The notes under the pieces are model-generated. The model did not search any database, was not told the origin of the DNA, and saw only the letters and a list, made by a program, of their open reading frames with translations. Source: an uncultured Lachnospiraceae bacterium (GTDB taxonomy: Bacteria > Bacillota > Clostridia > Lachnospirales > Lachnospiraceae). From it: DNA of 64,000 bases. The position numbers and the translations under genes were made by a program. Shown here piece after piece: positions 8,158-16,004 of the stretch. Position 1 is the first letter of the stretch. Each line of letters opens with the position of its first letter. Location of the stretch: the NCBI GenBank assembly GCA_947632555.1, contig CANRPU010000006.1, positions 62,001 to 126,000 on the forward strand, in the 5' to 3' direction.

Positions 8158-8385
8158 ATGAAGGAATTAGTAGAGGTTATTGCAAAAGCGCTTGTGGATA
8201 ATCCGGATGAAGTGGTTGTGACGGAAAAGGAAGAAGGAAAAAATATCACCGTGGAGCTTCATGTCGCGCCTTCCGATATGGGAAAAGTGATCGGCAAGCA
8301 GGGAAGGATCGCCAAGGCGATCCGCTCTGTGGTAAAGGCGGCATCATCCAAAGACAACAAGAGAGTGGATGTGGAGATCATCTGA
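8158..8385 (+). CDS. khpA: KH-domain RNA-binding protein KhpA (YlqC)
   Basis: 75-residue single KH domain with the RNA-contacting loop GKQG in MGKVIGKQGRIAKAI. In Gram-positives KhpA works with KhpB/Jag in RNA binding linked to cell-division control. SD GGAGGTG lies 6 nt upstream. Position between rpsP and rimM is the standard one. Confidence 0.93.
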   Translation: MKELVEVIAKALVDNPDEVVVTEKEEGKNITVELHVAPSDMGKVIGKQGRIAKAIRSVVKAASSKDNKRVDVEII

Positions 8386-8392
8386 CAAAAGG

Positions 8393-8414
8393 GGGACGCT
8401 TTGGAAAGCGTCCC
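8393..8414 (+). other. Hairpin between khpA and rimM
   Basis: GGGACGCTTT / AAAGCGTCCC, a 10-bp palindromic stem with the two bases GG between, then TGTTTCTT. It resembles a weak terminator or a processing site that could lower expression of rimM-trmD relative to rpsP-khpA. A TTG at 8401 that could begin a longer RimM lies inside it. Confidence 0.5.
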
Positions 8415-8463
8415 TGTTTCTTATGGGAAAACAAGAGCCGTTAAAGCGGCGGATGGGAAAGCT

Positions 8464-8997
8464 ATGGAAGAGAGGTTGAAGGTGGGAGTCATCACTTCCC
8501 CGCACGGTATCCGGGGAGAAGTGAAAGTATATCCCACGACGGATGAACCGAAGCGTTTTAAACGCCTGAAACAGGTCCTGCTGGATACGGGCGGGGAAAT
8601 GACCGCCGTGGAGATCGAAGGCGTGAAATTTTTTAAGAATATGGTCATCCTGAAGTTGAAAGGACTGGATACGCCGGAGGAAGCCGCGAAATACCGCCGG
8701 AAGGAATTGTACGTGGAGCGCAGGGACGCGGTCACGCTGCGGAAGGATGAATATTTTATCGCGGATCTGATAGGCCTGCAGGTGGAAGATGAAGAAGGAA
8801 GCGTTCTGGGAACGCTGACCGATGTGATAGTGACCGGGGCCAACGATGTGTACGTGGTGACGCTTTCGGAAGGAAGTCCTTACGGAGAGGCGGGAAGAGA
8901 AGTACTGCTGCCTGCCATAAAGCAGTGCGTGCGGCAGGTCCTGCCGGAAGAGGAAAAGATGGTAGTGCATGTCATGGAGGGTTTGATACAGCCATGA
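8464..8997 (+). CDS. rimM: Ribosome maturation factor RimM
   Basis: 177 residues; helps mature the 30S head near S19. MEERLKVGVITSPHGIRGEVKVYP is the family N-terminus and the PRC-barrel part follows (DEYFIADLIGLQVEDEEG). I prefer the ATG at 8464 because it gives the usual length; the alternative TTG at 8401 has a better SD but lies inside a hairpin and adds 21 non-conserved residues. The stop overlaps the trmD start as ATGA. Confidence 0.92.
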   Translation: MEERLKVGVITSPHGIRGEVKVYPTTDEPKRFKRLKQVLLDTGGEMTAVEIEGVKFFKNMVILKLKGLDTPEEAAKYRRKELYVERRDAVTLRKDEYFIADLIGLQVEDEEGSVLGTLTDVIVTGANDVYVVTLSEGSPYGEAGREVLLPAIKQCVRQVLPEEEKMVVHVMEGLIQP

Positions 8998-10388
8998 AAT
9001 TCCATATATTGACGCTGTTTCCGGAAATGATACAGAGCGGGCTTTCGGAAAGCGTGATCGGGAGGGCCAGAGAAAACGGCAGCATTGTGGTGGAAACGGT
9101 AAACATAAGGGATTTTTCACTGGAAAAGCACAGAAAAGTGGACGATTATCCTTATGGCGGAGGCGCGGGACTGCTCATGCAGGCCCAGCCGGTGTACGAT
9201 GCCTGGAAATCTGTGCGGGAGGCGGCTAAGAAAGCCCTGCGTACCGTATACATGACGCCCCAGGGAAAGCCGTTCTGCCAGAGCATGGCCGGGGAACTGG
9301 CAAAAGAAGAGGAACTGATCTTCCTTTGCGGACATTATGAGGGGATTGATGACAGAGTACTGGAAGAGATCGTGACGGACTATGTTTCCATAGGAGATTA
9401 TGTACTGACCGGCGGGGAACTGGCGGCCATGGTGATGGTGGACGCGATCGCCAGGCTGGTGCCCGGCGTGCTGCATAATGAAGCTTCGGCGGAAACGGAA
9501 AGTTTTCACCGGTATCTTCTGGAGTACCCGCAGTATTCCAGACCGGAGATCTGGCATGGGAAGAGCGTGCCGGAGGTACTGCTGCGGGGAGATCATAAAA
9601 AGACTGCCGAATGGCGCAGGGAGAAGTCGCTGGCGCTGACCAGGGAGCGCCGGCCGGATCTGTATGAGCGGTATCTGGAGCAGGAGGCGCTGATCGCCGC
9701 ACTGACCCCCGGTAAGCGGCGCAATATCCATATGATGGAAAGCCTTGCCAGAGGACGGGGAGAGATCCTGTTTACGCAGGGGGAAAACGCGCTGTTGTAT
9801 GACGGAAGCTGCGATCTGTATCTGTGTTCCGCCCGAGAAGAGGCGTGCGGCCGTAAAATGCCGGCGCTTATGAACGGGGCGGAACGCGCGCTGGTTTCCC
9901 AGAAGGAACTGGCGGACATGCTGCGGGAGGCCCTGGGATTTGGAAGAGTAAGGGAATACAAACAGGCCTGTTATACCCGGAAAACGCCTCTGCGGGTGCG
10001 GTATAAGGATATCAGGCCGTTATCCGGGGAGGAGCGGCTTCACGCTGAGAAACTGCAGGAGGGCAGCGGGGATTGTCCGGAAGCGGATATGAAAACGGAT
10101 GCGCTGTACGGAGCCTATGAGAACGACCGCCTGATCGGATATGGGGGGTGGTACGCGGACGGCAGTCTGGGATGCCTGTTTGTGGAAAAGGAATTTCGGG
10201 GAAAAGGGATAGGCGCTTCCCTGGAGGCTTTCTGTATCAACCGGCAGCTGGAAGCCGGATTTGTACCCTATGGCCGTGTTCCTGCAGGAAATACGGCTGC
10301 CATGAAGCTGCAGGAGCGCCTGGGGCTGTATGTGTCCGCGGAGAGCGTTTGGCTTTTGGACGCGCCGGACACAGCCCGGAATAAATAG
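8994..10388 (+). CDS. trmD: tRNA (guanine-37-N1)-methyltransferase TrmD fused to a C-terminal GNAT acetyltransferase domain
   Basis: 464 residues, about twice a normal TrmD. Residues 1-~240 are TrmD, making m1G37: DDYPYGGGAGLL, LCGHYEGIDDRV and SIGDYVLTGGELA form the trefoil-knot SAM site. Position 169, the catalytic Asp of E. coli TrmD, is Glu here (SAETESF). Residues ~241-330 are a linker domain with LLYDGSCDLYLCS. Residues ~335-457 are GNAT: acetyl-CoA loop EFRGKGIGASL (400-410) and AGNTAAMKLQERLGL (431-445). The reading frame is continuous with no stop or frameshift between parts. Coupled to rimM by ATGA. Confidence 0.93.
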   Translation: MKFHILTLFPEMIQSGLSESVIGRARENGSIVVETVNIRDFSLEKHRKVDDYPYGGGAGLLMQAQPVYDAWKSVREAAKKALRTVYMTPQGKPFCQSMAGELAKEEELIFLCGHYEGIDDRVLEEIVTDYVSIGDYVLTGGELAAMVMVDAIARLVPGVLHNEASAETESFHRYLLEYPQYSRPEIWHGKSVPEVLLRGDHKKTAEWRREKSLALTRERRPDLYERYLEQEALIAALTPGKRRNIHMMESLARGRGEILFTQGENALLYDGSCDLYLCSAREEACGRKMPALMNGAERALVSQKELADMLREALGFGRVREYKQACYTRKTPLRVRYKDIRPLSGEERLHAEKLQEGSGDCPEADMKTDALYGAYENDRLIGYGGWYADGSLGCLFVEKEFRGKGIGASLEAFCINRQLEAGFVPYGRVPAGNTAAMKLQERLGLYVSAESVWLLDAPDTARNK

Positions 10389-10391
10389 TGC

Positions 10392-10420
10392 TTGCATTAT
10401 CCGGGCTGTTATGTTAGAAT
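10392..10420 (+). promoter_or_regulatory. Sigma-A promoter of rplS
   Basis: TTGCAT, 17-bp spacer, TAGAAT, then a ~70-nt leader before rplS. The leader has TTACGAA twice (10453, 10464), which might be part of an L19 autoregulatory leader; I could not confirm a known fold. Confidence 0.55.
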
Positions 10421-10495
10421 AGCATTTGTTATGGAAACTGGATGGTCCTCTGTTACGAAGGTATTACGAACATCTGATAGCAAAGGAGTAGAAAA

Positions 10496-10843
10496 ATGAG
10501 CGAAATTTTAAAAAGTATTGAAGCGGAGCAGTTAAAGGAAAGCGTAGACCAGTTCAACGTAGGCGATACGGTGAAGGTTTACGGTAAGATTAAGGAAGGA
10601 AGCCGTGAAAGGATCCAGATCTTTGAAGGCGTTGTGGTAAAAAGACAGGGCGGAAGCAGCCGTGAAACCTTTACCGTAAGGAAAACTTCCAATGGGATCG
10701 GCGTAGAGAAGACCTGGCCCCTGCATTCTCCCAATGTAGAGAAGATAGAGGTAGTGAGAAAGGGTAAGGTAAGACGCGCGAAACTGAATTACCTGAAGGA
10801 CCGCGTCGGCAAGAAGGCCAAAGTAAAAGAGATCTTAAAATAA
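10496..10843 (+). CDS. rplS: 50S ribosomal protein L19
   Basis: 115 residues at the 30S-50S interface. [29 protein letters not shown] and the tail [20 protein letters not shown] are diagnostic. AAAGGAG stands 6 nt before the ATG. The gene has its own promoter and a terminator, so it can be transcribed separately from trmD. Confidence 0.98.
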   Translation: MSEILKSIEAEQLKESVDQFNVGDTVKVYGKIKEGSRERIQIFEGVVVKRQGGSSRETFTVRKTSNGIGVEKTWPLHSPNVEKIEVVRKGKVRRAKLNYLKDRVGKKAKVKEILK

Positions 10844-10852
10844 GCAAACAGA

Positions 10853-10892
10853 GCGCACCTTTTCGGAAAATTCTGAAAAGGTGTACTTTTTT
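10853..10892 (+). terminator. Terminator after rplS
   Basis: Stem CACCTTTTC / GAAAAGGTG with a 10-nt loop, followed by a T run (10887-10892). Confidence 0.8.
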
Positions 10893-10942
10893 AGGAAAAG
10901 CATGGCGCATGAAACGGGATGGTAGTATAATACAATAAGTAT

Positions 10943-11533
10943 ATGTGGATGGGTATGGGAAAACGCAGGGGTTTAAGTTTTTATAAAAAGAAGAAAAGAA
11001 TAAGCGCTGCCGCACTGAAGGAAACCGCTTCCTGGATTTTTAGCATCCTGGTGGTCATTTTTATCGCGTTTGTAACGGTCTACGCGGTGGGGATGTCCGT
11101 CAGTATGGTGGGGGTTTCCATGGAACCCGCTATTGCCAACGGACAGCAGGTGCTGATCAACCGTTACGCCTATCTGCTGGTGAAGCCGAAAGCAGGCGAT
11201 GTGGTGGCTTTTCTGCCAAACGGCAATCAGAATTCCCACTACTATATCAAACGGGTGGCGGCAGGTCCGGGAGATACGGTGGAGATCAGGGAAGGCAGGC
11301 TTTACGTAAACGGTATTCAGGTGATGGACGAGTATGACAAAATGGCGGATGCCGGGATCGCGGAGAATCCTATTACGTTGGGGGCGGACGAATATTTTGT
11401 GCTGGGTGACAACCGGAACAATTCCGAGGACAGCCGTTCCGCCAATATCGGGCCGGTAAAGGGAAAGGATATCGTGGGGAAAGTCTGGTTCCGGTTGGGA
11501 CGGGGCGGAAAGGAGATGGGCTTTGTAAAATGA
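10943..11533 (+). CDS. lepB: Type I signal peptidase (first of two)
   Basis: Membrane serine protease that cleaves secretory signal peptides. One transmembrane helix at ~31-53; catalytic Ser59 in GVSMEP and Lys103 in YYIKRVAAGPGD; box E VLGDNRNNSEDSR. 196 residues, the short Gram-positive form. A TATAAT at 10926-10931 lies directly upstream with a poor -35, so the first ATG would have almost no leader; ATGs at 10949 and 10955 are alternative starts. Overlaps rbgA as ATGA. Confidence 0.92.
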   Translation: MWMGMGKRRGLSFYKKKKRISAAALKETASWIFSILVVIFIAFVTVYAVGMSVSMVGVSMEPAIANGQQVLINRYAYLLVKPKAGDVVAFLPNGNQNSHYYIKRVAAGPGDTVEIREGRLYVNGIQVMDEYDKMADAGIAENPITLGADEYFVLGDNRNNSEDSRSANIGPVKGKDIVGKVWFRLGRGGKEMGFVK

Positions 11534-12441
11534 GCGGACAGGATTCAAAAAAGGAGATCATCAACTGGTATCCCGGTCATATGACAAAAGCCCGCCGCAT
11601 GATGCAGGAAGATATCAGGCTGATCGATCTGGTGATCGAGCTGACAGATGCGCGGGCCCCACTTTCCAGCAGAAATCCGGACATAGATGAACTGGGGCAA
11701 AACAAGGCCCGGATCCTTCTGCTCAATAAGGCGGATCTGGCGGACGAAGAAGCAAACCGCCAGTGGATGGCGTTTTTCCGCGGACAGGGGATATACGCGC
11801 TGGAGATCAACGCGAAGACCGGAGCGGGTATCAGGGAGATCCAGCCTCTGGTGCAGCAGGCCTGCAGAGAGAAGATCGAGCGGGACAGAAAACGGGGTAT
11901 CGTAAACCGTCCGGTCCGCGCCATGGTAGCGGGGATTCCCAACGTAGGGAAGTCCACCTTTATCAACGCGTTCGCGGGCAAGGCCTGTACCAGGACGGGC
12001 AATAAGCCCGGAGTGACCAGAGGAAAGCAGTGGATACGTCTGAACAGGTCGGTGGAACTTCTGGATACGCCGGGTATTCTCTGGCCTAAATTCCAGGACA
12101 GGGATGTGGGGCTGCGGCTGGCTTTCATCGGGTCCATCAATGACGAGATCCTGGAAAAACGGGAACTGGCATGTAAACTGCTGGAGTTCCTGCTGCGATA
12201 TTATCCCCGGGATCTGCAAAAGCGGTACGGAACGGATCTGCCGGAAGGCGAAAACGCGCCGGCCCGGATGCTGGAGGAAATCGCGGCGGCGCGGAAATGT
12301 TTTTTGAAAGAAGGAGAACCGGATTATGACAGAGCCGCTTCGCTGCTGATAGAAGATTTCCGCAGCGGCAGACTGGGAAGGATCACGCTGGAGTTACCGG
12401 AAACAAACAGAAAAATACAGAATGGAGATAGAGCGGAATGA
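11530..12441 (+). CDS. rbgA: Ribosome biogenesis GTPase RbgA (YlqF)
   Basis: Circularly permuted GTPase for late 50S assembly. G motifs run in permuted order: NKADL (G4) comes before GIPNVGKSTFINAF (G1) and DTPGILWP (G3). WYPGHMTKARR at the start is the YlqF signature. 303 residues. Both ends overlap signal peptidase genes as ATGA, so the three are translationally coupled. Followed in B. subtilis, as here, by rnhB. Confidence 0.96.
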   Translation: MSGQDSKKEIINWYPGHMTKARRMMQEDIRLIDLVIELTDARAPLSSRNPDIDELGQNKARILLLNKADLADEEANRQWMAFFRGQGIYALEINAKTGAGIREIQPLVQQACREKIERDRKRGIVNRPVRAMVAGIPNVGKSTFINAFAGKACTRTGNKPGVTRGKQWIRLNRSVELLDTPGILWPKFQDRDVGLRLAFIGSINDEILEKRELACKLLEFLLRYYPRDLQKRYGTDLPEGENAPARMLEEIAAARKCFLKEGEPDYDRAASLLIEDFRSGRLGRITLELPETNRKIQNGDRAE

Positions 12442-13010
12442 AGGAAAAGAATATCTTAAAAGAAATATTGAGCACCAGTATTTTCTTGCTGATCGTGGTT
12501 TTCGCCACTTATCTGATCATTGTATTTGTGGCGCAGAGGGCGGTGGTCAGAGGTTCCTCCATGGAGCCGACACTGTATGGCAAGGATGCCAGCGATCCGG
12601 AAAAGGTAGGAGATAATCTGATCGTGGATAAGATCACGTATCGCTTCAGCGAGCCCAAGCGCTTTGATATCATTGTGTTCAATTTTCAGTATAACAGCAA
12701 TGAAGATTTGATCAAACGCATTATCGGACTGCCGGGAGAAACCGTGCAGATAGATACCAGCGGGAACATTTATATTAACGGAGAGCGTCTGGAAGAAGGA
12801 TATGGCAAAGAGGTAATGCTGGATCCCGGCAGAGCCATAGAGCCGATCACGCTGGGCGAGGACGAGTATTTTGTACTGGGGGACAACCGCAACAACAGTA
12901 CGGACAGCCGTTCCGCCAGTGTGGGCAATGTGCATAAGAGCCTGATCATCGGCAAGGCCTGGCTGCGCATCTGGCCGTTGAGCCGTTTCGGCATCCTGAA
13001 GCATCGCTAG
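12438..13010 (+). CDS. lepB: Type I signal peptidase (second of two)
   Basis: 190 residues with one N-terminal helix (~11-32), catalytic Ser41 (RGSSMEP), Lys93 (LIKRIIGLPGE) and VLGDNRNNSTDSRS. It is a diverged paralog of the enzyme 0.9 kb upstream, sharing the same LGDNRNNS-DSRS box but with a different lid region (longer insert YGKDASDPEKVGD). Two or more type I signal peptidases with overlapping preference are usual in Firmicutes. Confidence 0.93.
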   Translation: MKEKNILKEILSTSIFLLIVVFATYLIIVFVAQRAVVRGSSMEPTLYGKDASDPEKVGDNLIVDKITYRFSEPKRFDIIVFNFQYNSNEDLIKRIIGLPGETVQIDTSGNIYINGERLEEGYGKEVMLDPGRAIEPITLGEDEYFVLGDNRNNSTDSRSASVGNVHKSLIIGKAWLRIWPLSRFGILKHR

Positions 13011-13039
13011 AAAACGGCCGCGAAAGCAAAGGGGACGAT

Positions 13040-13804
13040 ATGGAGAACAGTATTTCCGCCATTAAGGCGGTTTTCACAAGAGCCGCGGCGGAGGAACTGC
13101 CGGGTTTGATAGAAACGTACGGACAGGACGAAAGAAACGGCGTGCAGGCGCTGGTGAAGTCCGCGGAGAAGAAACTGCAGGCGCTGGAGAAAGAAAAACA
13201 GCGTCTGGAACATATGAAGGAATATGAGCGCCGGTACGCGAAAGCCGGCTTTATCTGCGGGATCGACGAAGCCGGAAGAGGCCCCCTGGCCGGGCCGGTG
13301 GTGGCAGGCGCGGTCATCCTGCCCAAAGATTGTGACATATGGTATCTAAATGATTCCAAGCAGCTCTCCGAAAAAAAAAGAGAGGAACTCTATGACGTGA
13401 TCATGGAAAAAGCGGTGGCCGCCGCGGTGGGATACGCTTCTCCTGAGCGGATCGATGAGATCAACATTCTGCAGGCCACCTATGAAGCCATGCGGGAGGC
13501 CGTCGCGGGACTGTCCGTAAAGCCCGACGTGCTGCTCAACGATGCGGTGACCATTCCCGGAATCGAGATCCCTCAGGTACCTATTATCAAAGGGGATGCC
13601 AAAAGCGTGTCCATTGCCGCCGCCAGCATTCTGGCGAAAGTGACCAGGGACAGGCTCATGAAGGAGTATGACCGGGTGTTTCCCGCGTATGGTTTCGCGC
13701 AGCACAAAGGTTATGGCTCCGCTGCCCATATCGCCGCTTTGAAACGATATGGGGCATGCCCGATCCACCGAAGGAGTTTTATCGGACATTTTCTTGAAAT
13801 ATAG
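13040..13804 (+). CDS. rnhB: Ribonuclease HII
   Basis: Removes ribonucleotides from DNA and RNA primers. Catalytic D76-E77 in CGIDEAGRGPLAGPVV, then LLNDAVTIPG and AAASILAKVTRDRLM. 254 residues with the ~70-residue N-terminal extension seen in Bacillus RNase HII. It keeps the rbgA-rnhB neighbourhood. The FliK-like gene starts 8 bp after its stop and its SD AGGAGG overlaps the stop region. Confidence 0.96.
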   Translation: MENSISAIKAVFTRAAAEELPGLIETYGQDERNGVQALVKSAEKKLQALEKEKQRLEHMKEYERRYAKAGFICGIDEAGRGPLAGPVVAGAVILPKDCDIWYLNDSKQLSEKKREELYDVIMEKAVAAAVGYASPERIDEINILQATYEAMREAVAGLSVKPDVLLNDAVTIPGIEIPQVPIIKGDAKSVSIAAASILAKVTRDRLMKEYDRVFPAYGFAQHKGYGSAAHIAALKRYGACPIHRRSFIGHFLEI

Positions 13805-13812
13805 GAGGCTCC

Positions 13813-15543
13813 ATGAGGCTTTCGGATATTTTTTCCCAGAAAAGCGTTTCCGTCCGCAGCGAAGGAAGCATAAGTGAAAATATGACCAGGCAGATCAGGT
13901 CCCTGACCCCCGGAAAAGTGATCCAGGGGGAAGTTTTGGAAAAAAACGGCGGGGAAGTGAAGATCAGGCTGGACGGCGATATGGTGCTGACGGCGCATCT
14001 GGACCAGGACGTCAATGTGGAGGCGGGCAGGCTGCTTACTTTTGAAGTACGCAACAATGGAAGCCTTCTTTCATTAAGCCCTCTTTTTACCAATACAGCC
14101 AATACGGATACGGTATTCAAGGCTCTGCAGATGGCGGGACTGCCCGTGAACGGGAGTACGGTGGCCATGACGGATGCCATGATGCAGAATGGCATGAGTA
14201 TAGACAGCAGGTCCCTGCAGAGCATGTTTAAGGAGATCATGGCATTTTCCCAGGCTGACCCAGCCGATATCGTGCTGCTGCACCGGCTGGGAACGGAGGT
14301 CAGCGAAGAAAATCTGACGCAGCTGCAGAATTACCGGAATCTGAGTTACCACCTGCTGCAGGGCATGGATGACATACTGAGCGGACTGCCAGGCGCTTTT
14401 GAACAGGCCGCGGCCGCGGGCGGGGAGCAGAGCGGCGTGAAAATGTATCAGGCCCTGCTTGGAATCTTTCTGGAGGACGCCGTGGTGCAGGATCCGAAAG
14501 CGGCGGCTTCCAGCAAAGCGGAAAGCGGTGCGGTACAGGAAAGCGGCGCGAAGGACGGGCAGGTTTTGGAAAACGCTGCCGGAGAGAGTGTGCCGGCGGG
14601 GGAGGGTCTGACGCGGGAAGGGCAGATCCCGGACAATGCCGCCGGGCAGGTTGTACCGCCGCGAAACGGCATGTCACCGGAAACCATACCGCTGCGGGAG
14701 GCGGGCTTCGCGGAAGGCCGGCTGCCGCTGGAAGCGGAGGAAAGAAATACGCTGGCGCAACTGCTGGAGGCCTTTTCCAAGGAGGAAACGCCGGAGATGG
14801 AAAAGCTGCTGTCCGGCATCCGGCAGGGCAGCGCGGATACCAAGGAGATACTGGAATTTTTAGCCCGCGCGCAGGGCGGAGCGGACACGGAAAAAGCGCT
14901 GGCGGATATCTTTAAAAGTCCGGAGTTTGGGAAACTGTTCCGGGAGCAGATCCTGGAGCAGTGGACCATAGAACCCGAAGAGGTCATGCGGGAAAATAAG
15001 GTGGAAGAACTCTACCACAGACTACAGCGGCAGCTGGACAATATGAAGGAAATCTTGCAAAATAGCGGCGCGGGACAGACCGTAGCGGCTAAAAATGCTG
15101 GCAGTTTCAGTCAAAATCTGGATTTTATGAATCAAATGAATCATATGTATACGTATGTGCAGCTTCCGCTGAAAATGGCGGGGGGACAGACAACAGGAGA
15201 TCTGTATGTATATACAAACAAGCGTTCTCTGGCGCAGAAAGACGGGAATATCAGCGCTCTGCTGCATCTGGATATGGAAAATCTGGGGCCTCTGGACGTG
15301 TATATCGCCATGCAGCAGGAGAAGATCAGTACCCGTTTTACCGTGCGGGATGACGATATGCTGGATTTTTTGAATGACCATATCCATGTTTTGAACGAAC
15401 GTCTGGAAAAGAAGGGATATGCCATGCGCTGTGAAATGACGGTGCGGGAAAGCGGGGAGGAAGAGGGACCCATTGAGCGTATCCTGAACGTGGACCGAAA
15501 CAATACGGTGCTGGCCCAGTACGGATTTGACGTGCGCACTTAA
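13813..15543 (+). CDS. FliK-like protein with flagellar hook-length-control-type C-terminus
   Basis: 576 residues. The N-terminal ~90 residues are a small beta-rich domain (VIQGEVLEKNGGEVKIRLDGD); the middle (~200-330) is low-complexity, Ala/Gly/Glu-rich; the last ~130 residues match the Flg_hook domain of FliK: LPLKMAGGQTTGDLYVYTNKR, then LDMENLGPLDVYIAMQ and FLNDHIHVLNERLEKKGY. B. subtilis has ylqG at exactly this place between rnhB and the FlhB-like ylqH. Whether it acts in a flagellum is unknown; no other flagellar genes are in the window. Confidence 0.75.
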   Translation: MRLSDIFSQKSVSVRSEGSISENMTRQIRSLTPGKVIQGEVLEKNGGEVKIRLDGDMVLTAHLDQDVNVEAGRLLTFEVRNNGSLLSLSPLFTNTANTDTVFKALQMAGLPVNGSTVAMTDAMMQNGMSIDSRSLQSMFKEIMAFSQADPADIVLLHRLGTEVSEENLTQLQNYRNLSYHLLQGMDDILSGLPGAFEQAAAAGGEQSGVKMYQALLGIFLEDAVVQDPKAAASSKAESGAVQESGAKDGQVLENAAGESVPAGEGLTREGQIPDNAAGQVVPPRNGMSPETIPLREAGFAEGRLPLEAEERNTLAQLLEAFSKEETPEMEKLLSGIRQGSADTKEILEFLARAQGGADTEKALADIFKSPEFGKLFREQILEQWTIEPEEVMRENKVEELYHRLQRQLDNMKEILQNSGAGQTVAAKNAGSFSQNLDFMNQMNHMYTYVQLPLKMAGGQTTGDLYVYTNKRSLAQKDGNISALLHLDMENLGPLDVYIAMQQEKISTRFTVRDDDMLDFLNDHIHVLNERLEKKGYAMRCEMTVRESGEEEGPIERILNVDRNNTVLAQYGFDVRT

Positions 15544-15588
15544 GATCCGCGCCGGGCGGCGGAAGCCGGGAAAGGAGGGAAAACGCAG

Positions 15589-15873
15589 GTGGAGGAAAAG
15601 AAGCATAAAGTAAAACAGGCTATCGCGCTGGAATACGATCCGGAGGAAGCGGCTCCCAAGGTGATCGCCACAGGCAGGGGCGCTTTGGCGGAGCGTATTA
15701 TCGAGAAGGCCAAAGAGGCCGATGTGCCGGTGCACCGGGACGATAAGCTGGCGGATACGCTGTCCCGTCTGGAGATAGGGGAGATGATCCCGCCGGAATT
15801 GTATGAGGTGGTAGCGGAGATCCTGGTATTTGTAGATTCCATGGACAAGATAAGAGCCAAAATGAATCGCTGA
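15589..15873 (+). CDS. FlhB/EscU C-terminal domain-like protein (YlqH-type)
   Basis: 94 residues matching the cytoplasmic tail of the export switch protein FlhB: AIALEYDPEEAAPKVIATGRGALAERI then LADTLSRLEIGEMIPPELYEVVAEIL. It begins just after where NPTH, the FlhB autocleavage site, would be, and has no membrane helices. GTG start with AAAGGAGGG 9 nt upstream. Pairs with the FliK-like gene before it; FliK binding to this FlhB domain is known to switch export specificity. Confidence 0.85.
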   Translation: MEEKKHKVKQAIALEYDPEEAAPKVIATGRGALAERIIEKAKEADVPVHRDDKLADTLSRLEIGEMIPPELYEVVAEILVFVDSMDKIRAKMNR

Positions 15874-15953
15874 TCTTTAAGACATTTCTGCGACACATCG
15901 CTGTCTAATTAAGAAAATCCTAAGAAATTTTTAAACGCATATGAAAAGTTTTC

Positions 15954-15962
15954 TGCTATGCT
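15954..15962 (+). promoter_or_regulatory. Possible extended -10 promoter for the ligase gene
   Basis: TGC-TATGCT forms an extended -10; the -35 region is poor. It stands 42 bp before the ATG at 16005 in the 130-bp gap after the FlhB-like gene. Confidence 0.4.
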
Positions 15963-16004
15963 GAAACGGAAAGAGGCATTTTGCGGAAGGGACGTGCATA
16001 TGCA

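Noticed and set aside
10371..10409. Inverted repeat ACAGCCCGGA / TCCGGGCTGT considered as trmD terminator
   Set aside because: The loop is 19 nt, there is no T run, and the right arm falls between the -35 and -10 boxes of the rplS promoter.
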